Shown: positions 1 to 8,212 of the stretch, one piece after another
Layout of the letters: every line of letters starts with the position of its first letter
How positions within the stretch are numbered: position 1 is the first letter of the stretch
Source of the DNA: [Leptolyngbya] sp. PCC 7376
GTDB taxonomy: Bacteria; Cyanobacteriota; Cyanobacteriia; Cyanobacteriales; MRBY01
Length of the DNA stretch: 64,000 nucleotides
NCBI RefSeq assembly: GCF_000316605.1
Contig: NC_019683.1
Span: 3,394,036 to 3,458,035 of the forward strand
Reading direction: 5' to 3'
Program-made: the position numbers and the translations under genes
Notes under the pieces: generated by a model
What the model was told of the DNA's origin: nothing
The model's input: the letters and a program-made list of their open reading frames with translations, nothing else
Databases searched by the model: none

Positions 1-360
1 TTTGTGTTGGCCTATCGTAAGTGGGTAGAAAATTTTGGTGAGCCATTCGCTGATCAAACTTTTGCGCCCGCAGAACCTAGTCAAGCTCAGTTACTCGAGC
101 GCTATCATTCTCACACCAAAAATTGTTCGAGTTGCAAAGCGGCACTGGCGAATATTCAGAAGATTCGGACTGGGTTGGCGATCGCCGGATTTTTGGGATG
201 GTTAACGTTGCCCTTTAGTGGTGTGTTGGGATTATCAACGACTGTGATGGGGGCGATCGCCGGAGTGATTGGCTTATGCGGTTTGGCTTGGTGGCAACTG
301 GGCAAATATGAACGCAAATTTTTTGACGGCGAATATCCTCCAACCCGTAATTACAAATAG
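1..360 (+). CDS. Pheophorbide a oxygenase-like Rieske protein, C-terminal part
   Basis: Only the last ~119 codons are in the window; the frame is open from base 1, so the gene starts upstream. The part seen has a YHSHT stretch followed by a CxxC pair (NCSSC), then two hydrophobic segments and a basic tail. This is the C-terminal arrangement of the PaO/Tic55/Lls1 group of membrane-bound Rieske mononuclear-iron oxygenases, where the CxxC is a known feature. The Rieske centre and iron site would lie upstream and cannot be checked. In plants these enzymes act in chlorophyll breakdown; the substrate of the cyanobacterial homologs is less clear. Confidence 0.75.
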   Translation, partial: FVLAYRKWVENFGEPFADQTFAPAEPSQAQLLERYHSHTKNCSSCKAALANIQKIRTGLAIAGFLGWLTLPFSGVLGLSTTVMGAIAGVIGLCGLAWWQLGKYERKFFDGEYPPTRNYK

Positions 361-426
361 TGTGAGAATTCAGGTCGCTTCGGGGCAAAGGCTTATATGA
401 TCTAGGCTGAAGCCCTCAGAAGAGTT

Positions 427-1551
427 ATGAGCAGTCGTCGTCAATTTTTGGTCTCCGCAGGTACCGTTACCCTCGCGTCAATGTTGGGTGGATGCGGTGC
501 ACCGAAGGAATCGCGATTGCAATTTCGGGTGCTCGAAGGCAGTATTTCACCGCAGGTTTTGAAAGCATTTCGGCGCAGTTATCCTGATCACAAACGCATT
601 AAGTTTAAGCCTGTTGATCAACTCGCAAAGTTGTTCGAAGATCTCAAGAAAATTCAAGAGACAACCCCAGAAAATTACAACAAAAGATTCCCTTGGCAGT
701 CAGAGAATCCACCGATTGCGCCTGATTTGGTGACTATCGGTAATGGTTGGTTTAAAGAGGCGATCGCCGCAGAATTATTACAACCCCTTGCCGTTGATCA
801 GCTCGAAACTTGGCAAGATCTCGACGAACCTTGGCGGACATTTATCGAGGAACAATCGGGTAAAACCTATGGCATTCCCTATCGTTGGGGCACAACATTA
901 TTGCTCTATCGCAAGGATAAGCTGAAAAAATTTGATTGGCAACTCACAGACTGGGAAGACCTGTGGCGCGAGGAGCTAAAAAATAAAATTTCTCTGCTCG
1001 ATCATTCCCGCGAAGTCATTGGTTTCGTGCTGAAAAACTTTGGATTTTCGTATAACGACAAAGACCCTGAGGCGATCGCCGGACTCTCTGAAGAATTGGG
1101 CCTACTCCATCGCAACGTGAAATTCTATAGCTCGACCCATTACCTGCAGCCCCTTATCACGGGGGATACATGGGTTGCCCAAGCTTGGTCGCAAGATGCC
1201 CTGTCGTTGATGAAGCGCTACCGAAATCTCGGGGCAGTCGTCCCAAAAAGCGGTACAGCCCTCTGGTGTGACCTCTGGGTACAGCCGAAAAAAAGCGAAC
1301 GGGAATTTGCTGACCTGAAACCATGGCTAGAATTTTGCGCGAACGAGCGAGCTATTAATCAATTTGCCCAATCAACTTTTGCCGCCTCGCCGTTAATTTA
1401 TCAGACCGAAAATTTGGACGCGAAGGTCACAGAAAATCCCCTCATTTTCGTCAATCCAGAAACCTATCAAAATAGCGAGATCATCGAAACCTTACCGCCC
1501 AGCACCGAGGCGCAATACCAAACTCTTTGGCAACAAATGCGCCAAGCCTAA
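427..1551 (+). CDS. Tat-type lipoprotein, extracellular solute-binding (PotD-like) protein
   Basis: 374 residues. The N-terminus has a twin-arginine motif (SRRQFL, residues 3-8), a short hydrophobic core and a lipobox LGGC with the lipidated cysteine at residue 23, so it should be exported folded and anchored. The rest resembles periplasmic family-1 solute-binding proteins of the spermidine/putrescine (PotD) type: an N-terminal region with a PDLVTIGNGW stretch, a central YGIPYRWGTT segment and a C-terminal lobe. No permease or ATPase lies beside it, so it is an orphan binding protein and the ligand is unknown. The start ATG is the only one that gives the signal peptide. Confidence 0.8.
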   Translation: MSSRRQFLVSAGTVTLASMLGGCGAPKESRLQFRVLEGSISPQVLKAFRRSYPDHKRIKFKPVDQLAKLFEDLKKIQETTPENYNKRFPWQSENPPIAPDLVTIGNGWFKEAIAAELLQPLAVDQLETWQDLDEPWRTFIEEQSGKTYGIPYRWGTTLLLYRKDKLKKFDWQLTDWEDLWREELKNKISLLDHSREVIGFVLKNFGFSYNDKDPEAIAGLSEELGLLHRNVKFYSSTHYLQPLITGDTWVAQAWSQDALSLMKRYRNLGAVVPKSGTALWCDLWVQPKKSEREFADLKPWLEFCANERAINQFAQSTFAASPLIYQTENLDAKVTENPLIFVNPETYQNSEIIETLPPSTEAQYQTLWQQMRQA

Positions 1552-1615
1552 GACCTGTTTTGCGGAAATCCCCCTTCTTTCGGGATAATGCCAAAGGAGA
1601 AAATCGAGGGTAGAC

Positions 1616-1708
1616 ATGGCAGACAAAACAATTGGCATCGCGATCACCGGGACAGGATTTGGACAGAAAGTTAATATTCTGGGTGTCTCACTTCAGTATT
1701 TTCATTGA
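1616..1708 (+). pseudogene. Truncated 5' copy of the oxidoreductase gene (30-codon ORF, copy A)
   Basis: The ATG opens a 30-codon frame. Its first ~18 residues (MADKTIGIAITGTGFGQK) match the start of the intact oxidoreductase at 3233, including the Rossmann GTGFGQ. It then leaves the homology with NILGVSLQYFH and a TGA. It cannot make an enzyme. The same 30-codon frame with the same non-homologous tail is present in copy B, so it may act as a small leader ORF for the membrane-protein gene 87 bases downstream. That role is speculation. Confidence 0.6.
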
Positions 1709-1795
1709 GCGAAAAAATCATAAAAATTAGTTCAATCAATCTATTACTTTAATTTGAGCTAAAAATTTTTCTGTTTCTAATCTCTAATAAATTCT

Positions 1796-2254
1796 ATGAT
1801 TGAAATCATCATCATACTGCCAATCCTGATTTTTGCTGCGATTACTTTTTTAATAAACCGATGGAACATTTTTTTGTACTATTCATTAGCAGTTTTGATG
1901 GGGTTATATATGGTTTCATACAGCGAGCATGTATATATACTGAATCCTCTTAATGATATTGGACCAGGATATGGCATCGGTTTGTTTATCCTTGTGTTAA
2001 TTCAAGTTTTATTTGTTGCTGTTCTTTTTCTCCGCTTAGTTTTATTTATTTATGGTGCATTTAAACAAAAAAGAATAAGGCGAGATATGCTGAGTAAACA
2101 GACACTTATCTCTATCCTTTTGTTTTTTGTCTGTGGGATTATTTTCTCGAAGGCTTATTATCATCTCAATCATCCATATAAGAACTTAGATGAAAACATG
2201 AGAGGACAACATGCCGAGCAAGTGATTATGGCTCATCATAGGTTTGGGGATTAG
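1796..2254 (+). CDS. Small four-helix membrane protein, copy A
   Basis: 152 residues, not recognised as a named family. Four hydrophobic stretches are visible, at about residues 3-20, 26-44, 60-90 and 102-120. A basic loop (KQKRIRRDML) follows the third and a charged, histidine-containing tail ends the protein (near AEQVIMAHHRF). It is clearly paralogous to the protein at 2608-3060 and shares its gene layout. Base composition is more AT-rich than the flanking core genes, and HIP1 sites are scarce inside it, which would suit acquired DNA. No catalytic motif is seen. Confidence 0.65.
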   Translation: MIEIIIILPILIFAAITFLINRWNIFLYYSLAVLMGLYMVSYSEHVYILNPLNDIGPGYGIGLFILVLIQVLFVAVLFLRLVLFIYGAFKQKRIRRDMLSKQTLISILLFFVCGIIFSKAYYHLNHPYKNLDENMRGQHAEQVIMAHHRFGD

Positions 2255-2427
2255 CCAGAGTTTCAGGCAAATTCGAGGAGAGATAGTGGTTGTGAAGTAT
2301 TAGCTGGGCTTATTTTCTTCACCAGTGTAGAGATTGAGTTGGCGATCGCTTCTTCTCCAGCACAAAATTTTGCTGAAGTTTCCCATCTTCCGGGATAATG
2401 TCCGTGGAAAAAATGCGAAGGGAAATC

Positions 2428-2520
2428 ATGGCAGAACAAAAAATTGGAGTAGTGATCGCCGGGACAGGATTTGGACAGAAAGTTAATATTCTGGGTGTCT
2501 CACTTCAGTATTTTCATTGA
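2428..2520 (+). pseudogene. Truncated 5' copy of the oxidoreductase gene (30-codon ORF, copy B)
   Basis: Second copy of the truncated oxidoreductase start. It begins MAEQKIG, as the intact protein does, keeps the GTGFGQK dinucleotide-binding start, then ends NILGVSLQYFH and TGA exactly as copy A does. The upstream leader (GATAATGTCCGTGG) is also the one in front of the intact gene at 3233. The 30-codon frame and its tail are conserved between copies while single bases have changed. Confidence 0.6.
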
Positions 2521-2607
2521 GCGAAAAAATCATAAAAAGTTAATTCAATCAATCTATTACTTTAATTTGAGCTAAAAAATTTTCTGTTTCTAATTCTAAT
2601 AAATTCT

Positions 2608-3060
2608 GTGATTGAAATAATCATACTGCCAATTCTTATTTTTGCCATGATTACTTTTGTGATTAACCGGTGGAATATTTTCCTATACTATTCACTGGCA
2701 GTTTTAATGGCGTTACACATCCATTCATATAGCTACCACCTATATGAACTTAACAATTTCAGTGATCTTGGGGTGGCAGATACTCTTGGTTCTCTCATAA
2801 TTGTATTAATTAAATATGGTATAGTTGCTGTTCTCTTACTTCGCTTGATTTTATTTATTTATGGTGCGTTTAGACAGAAAGAAATAAGGAGAAATATGTT
2901 GAGAAGACAGACGTTTATCTCAATTTTTATCTTCTTAGTCTGCGGAGTTATTTTCTCGAAGACTTACTATCATTTCAATGATCCGTACAAAGATTTAGAT
3001 GGAATGAGAGGTCAACGTCTAGAGCGGGTGATTACGGCTCATCGTGGGTTTAGGAATTAG
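2608..3060 (+). CDS. Small four-helix membrane protein, copy B
   Basis: 150 residues with a GTG start; the sister copy has ATG at the equivalent position. Hydrophobic segments and the basic loop (RQKEIRRNML) line up with copy A, as does the tail (RVITAHRGF). Family and function are unknown. It lies 87 bases after the truncated 30-codon ORF, as in copy A. Conservation of both frames argues that the two genes are, or recently were, under selection. Confidence 0.65.
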   Translation: MIEIIILPILIFAMITFVINRWNIFLYYSLAVLMALHIHSYSYHLYELNNFSDLGVADTLGSLIIVLIKYGIVAVLLLRLILFIYGAFRQKEIRRNMLRRQTFISIFIFLVCGVIFSKTYYHFNDPYKDLDGMRGQRLERVITAHRGFRN

Positions 3061-3232
3061 CTAGAGTGACAGGTTGATTTGAAAAAAGACAGTGGTTATT
3101 AAGAGTCAGCTCAGGTCATTTTCTCAACTAGTCTAGAGTTTGAGGTGGCGATTGCCTCTTTATAGAGCTGGATTTTGCTGAAGCGACCCTTCTTCCGAGA
3201 TAATGTCCGTGGAAAAATTGCTAGGGGAAATC

Positions 3233-4345
3233 ATGGCAGAACAAAAAATTGGGATTGCAATTGTCGGCACTGGCTTCGGCCAAAAAATTCATATTCCCGG
3301 TTTTCAGCACCACCACCGCACAGAGGTTGTTTCGGTTTATCATCGCGATGCCGCTAAAGCCCAAAGCATTGCTGCTGCTCATAATATTCCCCACAGTGGC
3401 GATCGCCTCGAAGATGTTTTAAGTAATCCTGCTGTGGATGCTGTGGCTATTTCAACGCCACCATTTTTGCACTACGACATGGCGAAACAGGTTTTAGAGG
3501 CTGGCAAACATTTGTTGCTCGAAAAACCGATTACCCTAAATACTGCGGAAGCAAAAGAGCTCTACAAAATTGCTGCCGCGAAAAATTTAGTGGTCACTCC
3601 CGATTTTGAATTTCGGTTTGTCCCAGAATGGCAGATGTTTGCGGATTATCTCCAAAATGATTTTGTTGGGAAAAAGCGTCTCATCACGATTAATTGGATT
3701 GTTGTGAGCCGTGCCAACCCTGATCGAGCTTGGAATTGGTATGCTCTGAAATCCCAAGGAGGCGGTGCTTTAGGGGCTGTTGGTTCCCATGCATTTGACT
3801 ACATTAATTGGCTTTTTGGCGGCGTAAAACGGATTTCTGGCCACCTCAGTTGTGCAATCCCCGAACGTCCCGATCCTCTCGATGGCAACAAGCTAAAAAC
3901 CGTTGATGCCGATGATACTTGCATGATTATGCTCGAACTTGCCGACGGTACACCTTGCCAACTAAATATCAGTTCGGTGACCTATCACGGTCGCGGCCAT
4001 TGGGTGGAGGTCTATGGCGAAAAAGGGTCTTTGGTACTGGGCAGCAGCAACCTCAAAGATTATGTCCACGGCTTTACGCTCAAAGCTGGTAAAGCTGGAG
4101 AAGAACTAAAAGAAGTGGCGATCGCCGACAAATACAAATTCCCCAAAAGTTTCGATGATGGCCGGTTAGCGCCCTTTATTCGAGTCGTTAATCATTTTGC
4201 CCAGTGCATTGATGAAAATAATTCGGCGATCGCCCCCACTCTCAAAGAGGGAGTTTACTCTCAGCTACTGATGGATTTAACTCACCAGTCCAATGATGAA
4301 AGACGCTGGTTAGATGTACCTAATCTCGACCAATTTTTAGGTTAA
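3233..4345 (+). CDS. Gfo/Idh/MocA-family NAD(P)-dependent oxidoreductase
   Basis: 370 residues from the ATG at 3233. An in-frame ATG ten codons earlier lies in the leader shared with the truncated copies, so 3233 is preferred. The N-terminal Rossmann domain starts IGIAIVGTGFGQ, and the family EKP motif is present (LLLEKPIT, about residue 97), followed by the C-terminal alpha/beta domain. Family members oxidise or reduce sugars, inositol or related compounds; the substrate here cannot be read. The stop overlaps by four bases the end of the convergent flavoprotein gene. Confidence 0.85.
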   Translation: MAEQKIGIAIVGTGFGQKIHIPGFQHHHRTEVVSVYHRDAAKAQSIAAAHNIPHSGDRLEDVLSNPAVDAVAISTPPFLHYDMAKQVLEAGKHLLLEKPITLNTAEAKELYKIAAAKNLVVTPDFEFRFVPEWQMFADYLQNDFVGKKRLITINWIVVSRANPDRAWNWYALKSQGGGALGAVGSHAFDYINWLFGGVKRISGHLSCAIPERPDPLDGNKLKTVDADDTCMIMLELADGTPCQLNISSVTYHGRGHWVEVYGEKGSLVLGSSNLKDYVHGFTLKAGKAGEELKEVAIADKYKFPKSFDDGRLAPFIRVVNHFAQCIDENNSAIAPTLKEGVYSQLLMDLTHQSNDERRWLDVPNLDQFLG

Positions 4346-5613
4346 GCACTGACTCTGTTGCAGCCAATTCCCCCATAAACTCTCTGAAGACTGGATTTGG
4401 TGAGGGCAGGTACGAGGCGATCACAGGCTATTCTTGCGCCAGAAATATTACGGGCAGTGGGGCCAATCTGAAGCGCCACTAATCCGCCCATTAAAAATAG
4501 GTCGCAACCTTGCCAACGCAAATATTTGTCGAGGATAGGAAAACCATTAATGCTGGGTTGAGGATGACGTTCACGGACTTTTTGTAAAAGAGGTTCGGCA
4601 TCCAGATGGAAACGACTCCCTGTCGCTAACCATAGGCGATCGCCCTCAACAATCTCACCGTTATCGCAATAGAGTTGCCAATGATTACCTTGCCACCGGG
4701 CAGTTTGGATTTGGCACTCAGGTTTTAGAGTGATTGTATCTTTGCGTTTAGCCTGCCGCAGTTGCCGCATCACCATCGGCGTTAAAGATCCACCATCCCG
4801 GGCATTAAGCACCATCTCTAGCCGCTTTTCCCAATCGGGTTCTGCATAAAATCCCTTTAAATATTTAGGCCCCATCCAGCCTGCATCGGCATCAAAAAGT
4901 TTTTCTTGAAAAGCTCGCCGGGCGATCATTGTGACCTGACCCCGCCGGGCGATCGCCCCCAAAGCGAGATGCCCAGTCGATAAACCACCACCAACGATAA
5001 TAATTCGTTCACCTTTGAGATGTAATCCCCGTAAATCAACGTGGTCACTATGGCAAAGACGATCCGGTGGATATGGCATTTCAATGGAGTCGAGCCATTG
5101 AGGTAGCTGCCTTTGGGTGCGATTTGTTGCGAGGACAACCCGCCGCGCGACCCATTGATTACCATTGTCCAAAGTGAGCGTAAATTTGCGCTGGTTTTCC
5201 GTGGGTGGCTCCAAATCAGTGACTGCCGCTGGAATCACGTGCTTTTCTACTTGAAATTCTTTAATGGCTGCCTGACAAAAATCCGCAAACAATTTTGTGC
5301 CGGGCAAATCATAGGGCGGAAATAATTCGTTGGCACGCTTTTCAGCAAACCGTCTTAACGCAAATGGATCTGGATGAGGATGATGTACAGCAGGCGAGCG
5401 CAGATGGGAGATATCCTGGGCGGCGAACTGATGATGCCAATTGGCAAGCCATTGGCCATGGGGATCAAAAACCGTGATTCGCTGACGCAACTTAGGTCGC
5501 TTTTTGAGGAGATGCAGCACCAAAGTCAAACTTTGTACTCCGGCCCCGACCACAGCAATGTCACATTGCTGTAGGTTTTTCTTGTCGGTTAGTGAAGCAA
5601 AAGGCATTTTCAC
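4342..5613 (-). CDS. FAD/NAD(P)-binding protein, SidA/IucD/PvdA-like monooxygenase fold
   Basis: 423 residues. It has two dinucleotide-binding motifs: near the N-terminus (DIAVVGAGVQSL, FAD) and at about residues 200-215 (IIIVGGGLSTGH, NADPH). Between and after them are the ATNR and LATGS stretches typical of flavin-dependent N-hydroxylases and related oxidoreductases. In siderophore producers the family hydroxylates lysine or ornithine, but no siderophore genes are nearby. The Fur-type palindrome 25-40 bases upstream of the start suggests control by metal status. The closest known function is uncertain; a lysine/ornithine monooxygenase is one possibility. Confidence 0.75.
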   Translation of the reverse strand: MKMPFASLTDKKNLQQCDIAVVGAGVQSLTLVLHLLKKRPKLRQRITVFDPHGQWLANWHHQFAAQDISHLRSPAVHHPHPDPFALRRFAEKRANELFPPYDLPGTKLFADFCQAAIKEFQVEKHVIPAAVTDLEPPTENQRKFTLTLDNGNQWVARRVVLATNRTQRQLPQWLDSIEMPYPPDRLCHSDHVDLRGLHLKGERIIIVGGGLSTGHLALGAIARRGQVTMIARRAFQEKLFDADAGWMGPKYLKGFYAEPDWEKRLEMVLNARDGGSLTPMVMRQLRQAKRKDTITLKPECQIQTARWQGNHWQLYCDNGEIVEGDRLWLATGSRFHLDAEPLLQKVRERHPQPSINGFPILDKYLRWQGCDLFLMGGLVALQIGPTARNISGARIACDRLVPALTKSSLQRVYGGIGCNRVSA

Positions 5614-5637
5614 AGCAAACCTACGATAGAACGAGAA

Positions 5638-5652
5638 TGATAATCATTATCG
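5638..5652. promoter_or_regulatory. Fur/Zur-type box between divergent genes
   Basis: TGATAATCATTATCG is a 7-1-7 inverted repeat with one end mismatch; GATAATCATTATC (5639-5651) is perfect. Fur-family regulators bind sites of this form, and cyanobacterial Fur and Zur boxes are hard to tell apart by eye. It sits between the flavoprotein gene (start 5613, minus) and the CobW-like gene (start 5720, plus) and could regulate both. Confidence 0.75.
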
Positions 5653-5719
5653 TAATATAGATAGTGGTTTATTATTCGATCGCAAGTCAGCGAATCGGCT
5701 GGCAGCAGTTAGGAAAACC

Positions 5720-6523
5720 ATGATTGATTGGACTAAAACAAAAATTTTGGCGATCGCCGGATTAGCGGGAGCCGGAAAGACCCAATGGTTGCGAGAGCAA
5801 TTAAAAGATCAAAGTGATGAGGTCATCTATTTCGCACCTCAAACAACCGATTGCCCAGTGGATCGCCATTGCCTTGAACTCGACTTTCCCTCGTGGCAGT
5901 TTTTAGCGGAAGGGCAGGAATTGCAGCTCATCGAAGCCTTGCAACAGGGGGCGATCGCCGTGCTGGAATTGGGCTTTTATGTCGCGCCGGAATCCGGTGA
6001 ACAATTACTGAAGACCCTCGAAGCAGAAGGATTTTCCTGTGAACGGTTCGCCTTTGTATCCGACCAAATGGCCAATTCTCCTTGGCATGTGTGGGCAGAC
6101 CAAATTATCGAAGTGGCTATACCCTTACCTGCTCGTAATCTCGAAATTTGGCGATCGCCCACAAAAGGACAAGTATTTGATCCCAATAGCCTCAATATTT
6201 TCTGGGAAGAATTAACCAGCGGTGCCTACGGTGATATCCAGCGCGCAAAAGGGGTTGTCGAAATCGTTGACGGTCGCGCCTTCTATCTCGACTACGTTTC
6301 CCATAAACCAGAAAGCCTTTACCATGAGCTACCCGTGAAAATCTGGTTGGACGGTAGACCAGAGCGATTTAGTGGTTTAGAAGTAGTTGGAACAAAACTC
6401 GACGGGCAACAAATCGCGGACACCATTTTAGATTGCTGTCTAAACGATGAATTGCTCAGTGATTACCAAGAGCAAATTCGTCAGCAAATCCAGCAACAGA
6501 AACAACCTAGTCCTGTGCAATAA
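5720..6523 (+). CDS. CobW/COG0523-like GTP-binding protein
   Basis: 267 residues. The P-loop is GLAGAGKT (about residues 14-21). The C-terminal part (RAKGVVEIVDG followed by FYLDYV, then a WLDGRPERF stretch) resembles the CobW C-terminal domain. The family includes GTP-dependent metal chaperones, several of them made under zinc starvation. The usual internal CxCC metal motif is not seen; a DCPxDRHC stretch at about residues 43-51 is the only cysteine/histidine cluster. The upstream Fur/Zur-type box fits a metal-homeostasis role. It is probably the first gene of an operon with the two phosphoesterase-like genes. Confidence 0.75.
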   Translation: MIDWTKTKILAIAGLAGAGKTQWLREQLKDQSDEVIYFAPQTTDCPVDRHCLELDFPSWQFLAEGQELQLIEALQQGAIAVLELGFYVAPESGEQLLKTLEAEGFSCERFAFVSDQMANSPWHVWADQIIEVAIPLPARNLEIWRSPTKGQVFDPNSLNIFWEELTSGAYGDIQRAKGVVEIVDGRAFYLDYVSHKPESLYHELPVKIWLDGRPERFSGLEVVGTKLDGQQIADTILDCCLNDELLSDYQEQIRQQIQQQKQPSPVQ

Positions 6524-6582
6524 CCTCCGGCTCAAGCATAAATTTTTTCTACCATTCCCCAGTCAAACCGACCCCTACGACC

Positions 6583-7404
6583 ATGAAAATAGCAGTTATC
6601 TCCTGTATCCACGGGAACTACGAAGCGCTGACCACAGTGCTCGACGATATAGAAACAAACAATGTTGACCAAATTTATTGCCTTGGTGACCTCGTTGGTT
6701 ATGGCCCCTACCCCAATGAGGTGGTGGCCTTAATGCGATCGCTGGATATTCCCACGACCCAAGGCTGCTGGGACGAAGATATTGTCGATGGCTTAAACGC
6801 TTGTGACTGTAGTTATCCTTCCCTATTGGCCGAAAAACGAGGCAAAGCCGCCCATGTGTGGACAGATGAAGTAATTCATCCAGAAATCCGAGAATATCTT
6901 GCCGAATTACCGTTGGTGATCAAAAAAGATGGCCTCGCATTTACCCATGGTAGCCCCCAAAGCCAACATGAATATCTCCTGCCAGAACTAGATGGCTTTC
7001 TTGCCCTAGAGCGTGTTCTCAGTACCGAAGCCGATGTGCTGTTCTGCGGCCATACCCATGTGCCCTATGTACGAACCATTGACGAAGGCTCCCTACGTTT
7101 TTCTGTGCAAACTGACTCCAACAAATCTCCCTCTGAACAGGAATTTAGCACTTCAATCAAACGAATTATCAATGCCGGATCAGTGGGAGAACCACGCCAT
7201 GGCCGTCCCAATGCCACTTACGTTATTTATGACACCGACACGGAGCAAGTAACCTTTCGGGAAGTGGAATACGACTATAAAAAAACCTGCGCGGCGATTA
7301 TTGAGAAGGGTTTACCGAAAATCTTTGCGTGGCGGTTGGCGAATGGCATGGAATTTGCTGAGCGTGCCGATGATCCGACCCATCTTTGTGAGCGGGGGGT
7401 ATAA
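6583..7404 (+). CDS. Metallophosphoesterase family protein with altered metal ligands
   Basis: 273 residues with calcineurin-like phosphoesterase motifs in order: ISCIHGN (residues 6-12), CLGDLVGYGP, QGCWDED, FTHGS and CGHTHVPY. In typical members the first motif is DxH (SDIHGN) and the third is GN(H/D). Here the first Asp is Cys and the third-motif Asn is also Cys, while GD, H and GHTH are kept. Activity may persist with a different metal, or be lost. The gene follows the CobW-like gene by 59 bases and precedes a more degenerate paralog by two bases, which fits a three-gene operon. Confidence 0.8.
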   Translation: MKIAVISCIHGNYEALTTVLDDIETNNVDQIYCLGDLVGYGPYPNEVVALMRSLDIPTTQGCWDEDIVDGLNACDCSYPSLLAEKRGKAAHVWTDEVIHPEIREYLAELPLVIKKDGLAFTHGSPQSQHEYLLPELDGFLALERVLSTEADVLFCGHTHVPYVRTIDEGSLRFSVQTDSNKSPSEQEFSTSIKRIINAGSVGEPRHGRPNATYVIYDTDTEQVTFREVEYDYKKTCAAIIEKGLPKIFAWRLANGMEFAERADDPTHLCERGV

Positions 7405-7406
7405 AA

Positions 7407-8129
7407 ATGCATTGGGCAATTTTAAGTGGCATTGAAGGCAATCTCGAAGCCTATGAAGCGGTTTTGCGGGATGTTCACAGACAAACTCCCAAAGTGACAG
7501 ACCTATTTATTTTGGGCGATCTTATCGATGGCACTCCTGAAGGAAATGCCGTCGTTGATCGCATCCGCAACCCCAAAAGAGGCGAATTAATGCCCCAGGT
7601 CTGTAAAGGTGCGTGGGAAGAACAATGTCTTATTGTGCGGGGTCTCGCGGCAGAACCGGAAGACAAGTCATTTATCAAAGAAAAGGGTGGCGATATTCTC
7701 AAACAACTTTGGGATAACGTCCCGAGGGAAATGGTGCAATGGTTTAGTCAACTGCACTTTGGATTTGCAGAGCTAGATTGTTTGCTTGTCCACGGGAGCA
7801 GTTTGAATGTGTTTGAAAAGTTGACACCAGATTTATCGCCATTGATTTTATTGGATCGACTAGCTCGAACAGGGAGTAATCGTCTGTTTTGCGGGCGATC
7901 TGGCCAAACCTTTAAGTTTCAGCTTGCCAAAGGACGGTTAGCAGCAACGGTTACCACTCTTGATTCGGTAAAAGAAGAGCAAAACTATGATTTGGGCGAT
8001 CGCATTGTCATTGGCGTAGGAAATGTAGGCAGACAGTCTAAACAAGCCACTTATACGCTCTACAACCCTGAAACCGACAAGCTCGTTTTTCGGACAATCC
8101 GTTACGGGAAAACTGCCGGATTTGGTTAG
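7407..8129 (+). CDS. Degenerate phosphoesterase-fold protein, probably not a metal phosphatase
   Basis: 240 residues, starting two bases after the stop of the preceding gene. It aligns along its length with the neighbour but most metal ligands are replaced. The DxH motif has become SGIEGN, GNH has become GAWEEQ, and GHTH has become CGRSGQT. LGDLID and LVHGSS remain. It may form a complex with its neighbour or have a regulatory role; no enzymatic role can be claimed. The tight spacing suggests translational coupling. Confidence 0.7.
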   Translation: MHWAILSGIEGNLEAYEAVLRDVHRQTPKVTDLFILGDLIDGTPEGNAVVDRIRNPKRGELMPQVCKGAWEEQCLIVRGLAAEPEDKSFIKEKGGDILKQLWDNVPREMVQWFSQLHFGFAELDCLLVHGSSLNVFEKLTPDLSPLILLDRLARTGSNRLFCGRSGQTFKFQLAKGRLAATVTTLDSVKEEQNYDLGDRIVIGVGNVGRQSKQATYTLYNPETDKLVFRTIRYGKTAGFG

Positions 8130-8177
8130 TGAATTCTCTAATCCAAAGGACTGAAAATCGAATGCTCAATCACAAGT

Positions 8178-8212
8178 AACAACACCTTGCAATTAGAACG
8201 CAGGTGTTTGTT
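8178..8212. terminator. Possible bidirectional terminator hairpin
   Basis: AACACCT and AGGTGTT form a 7-bp stem that extends with a bulge, with short A/T runs on both sides. It lies between the phosphoesterase operon and the convergent cdv3-like gene. The T tracts are weak. Confidence 0.4.

Larger units (their letters stand above)
1567..3182 (+). repeat. Tandem duplication of a ~0.8-kb unit (two copies plus the start of a third)
   Basis: Two head-to-tail units, roughly 1567-2378 and 2379-3182, each hold a GGGATAATG-type leader, a 30-codon copy of the start of the downstream oxidoreductase gene, a spacer, and a gene for a small four-helix membrane protein. The leader appears a third time at about 3183, in front of the intact oxidoreductase gene. 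Equivalent landmarks are about 805 bases apart (ATGs at 1616, 2428 and 3233). The spacer after each 30-codon frame is almost identical between copies. The coding parts have diverged to clearly similar but non-identical proteins, so the duplication is not recent. Confidence 0.85.

Noticed and set aside
4926-5574. Several ORFs of 60-80 codons on both strands inside the flavoprotein gene
   Set aside because: They lie wholly within a well-supported coding region in other frames and have no motif.
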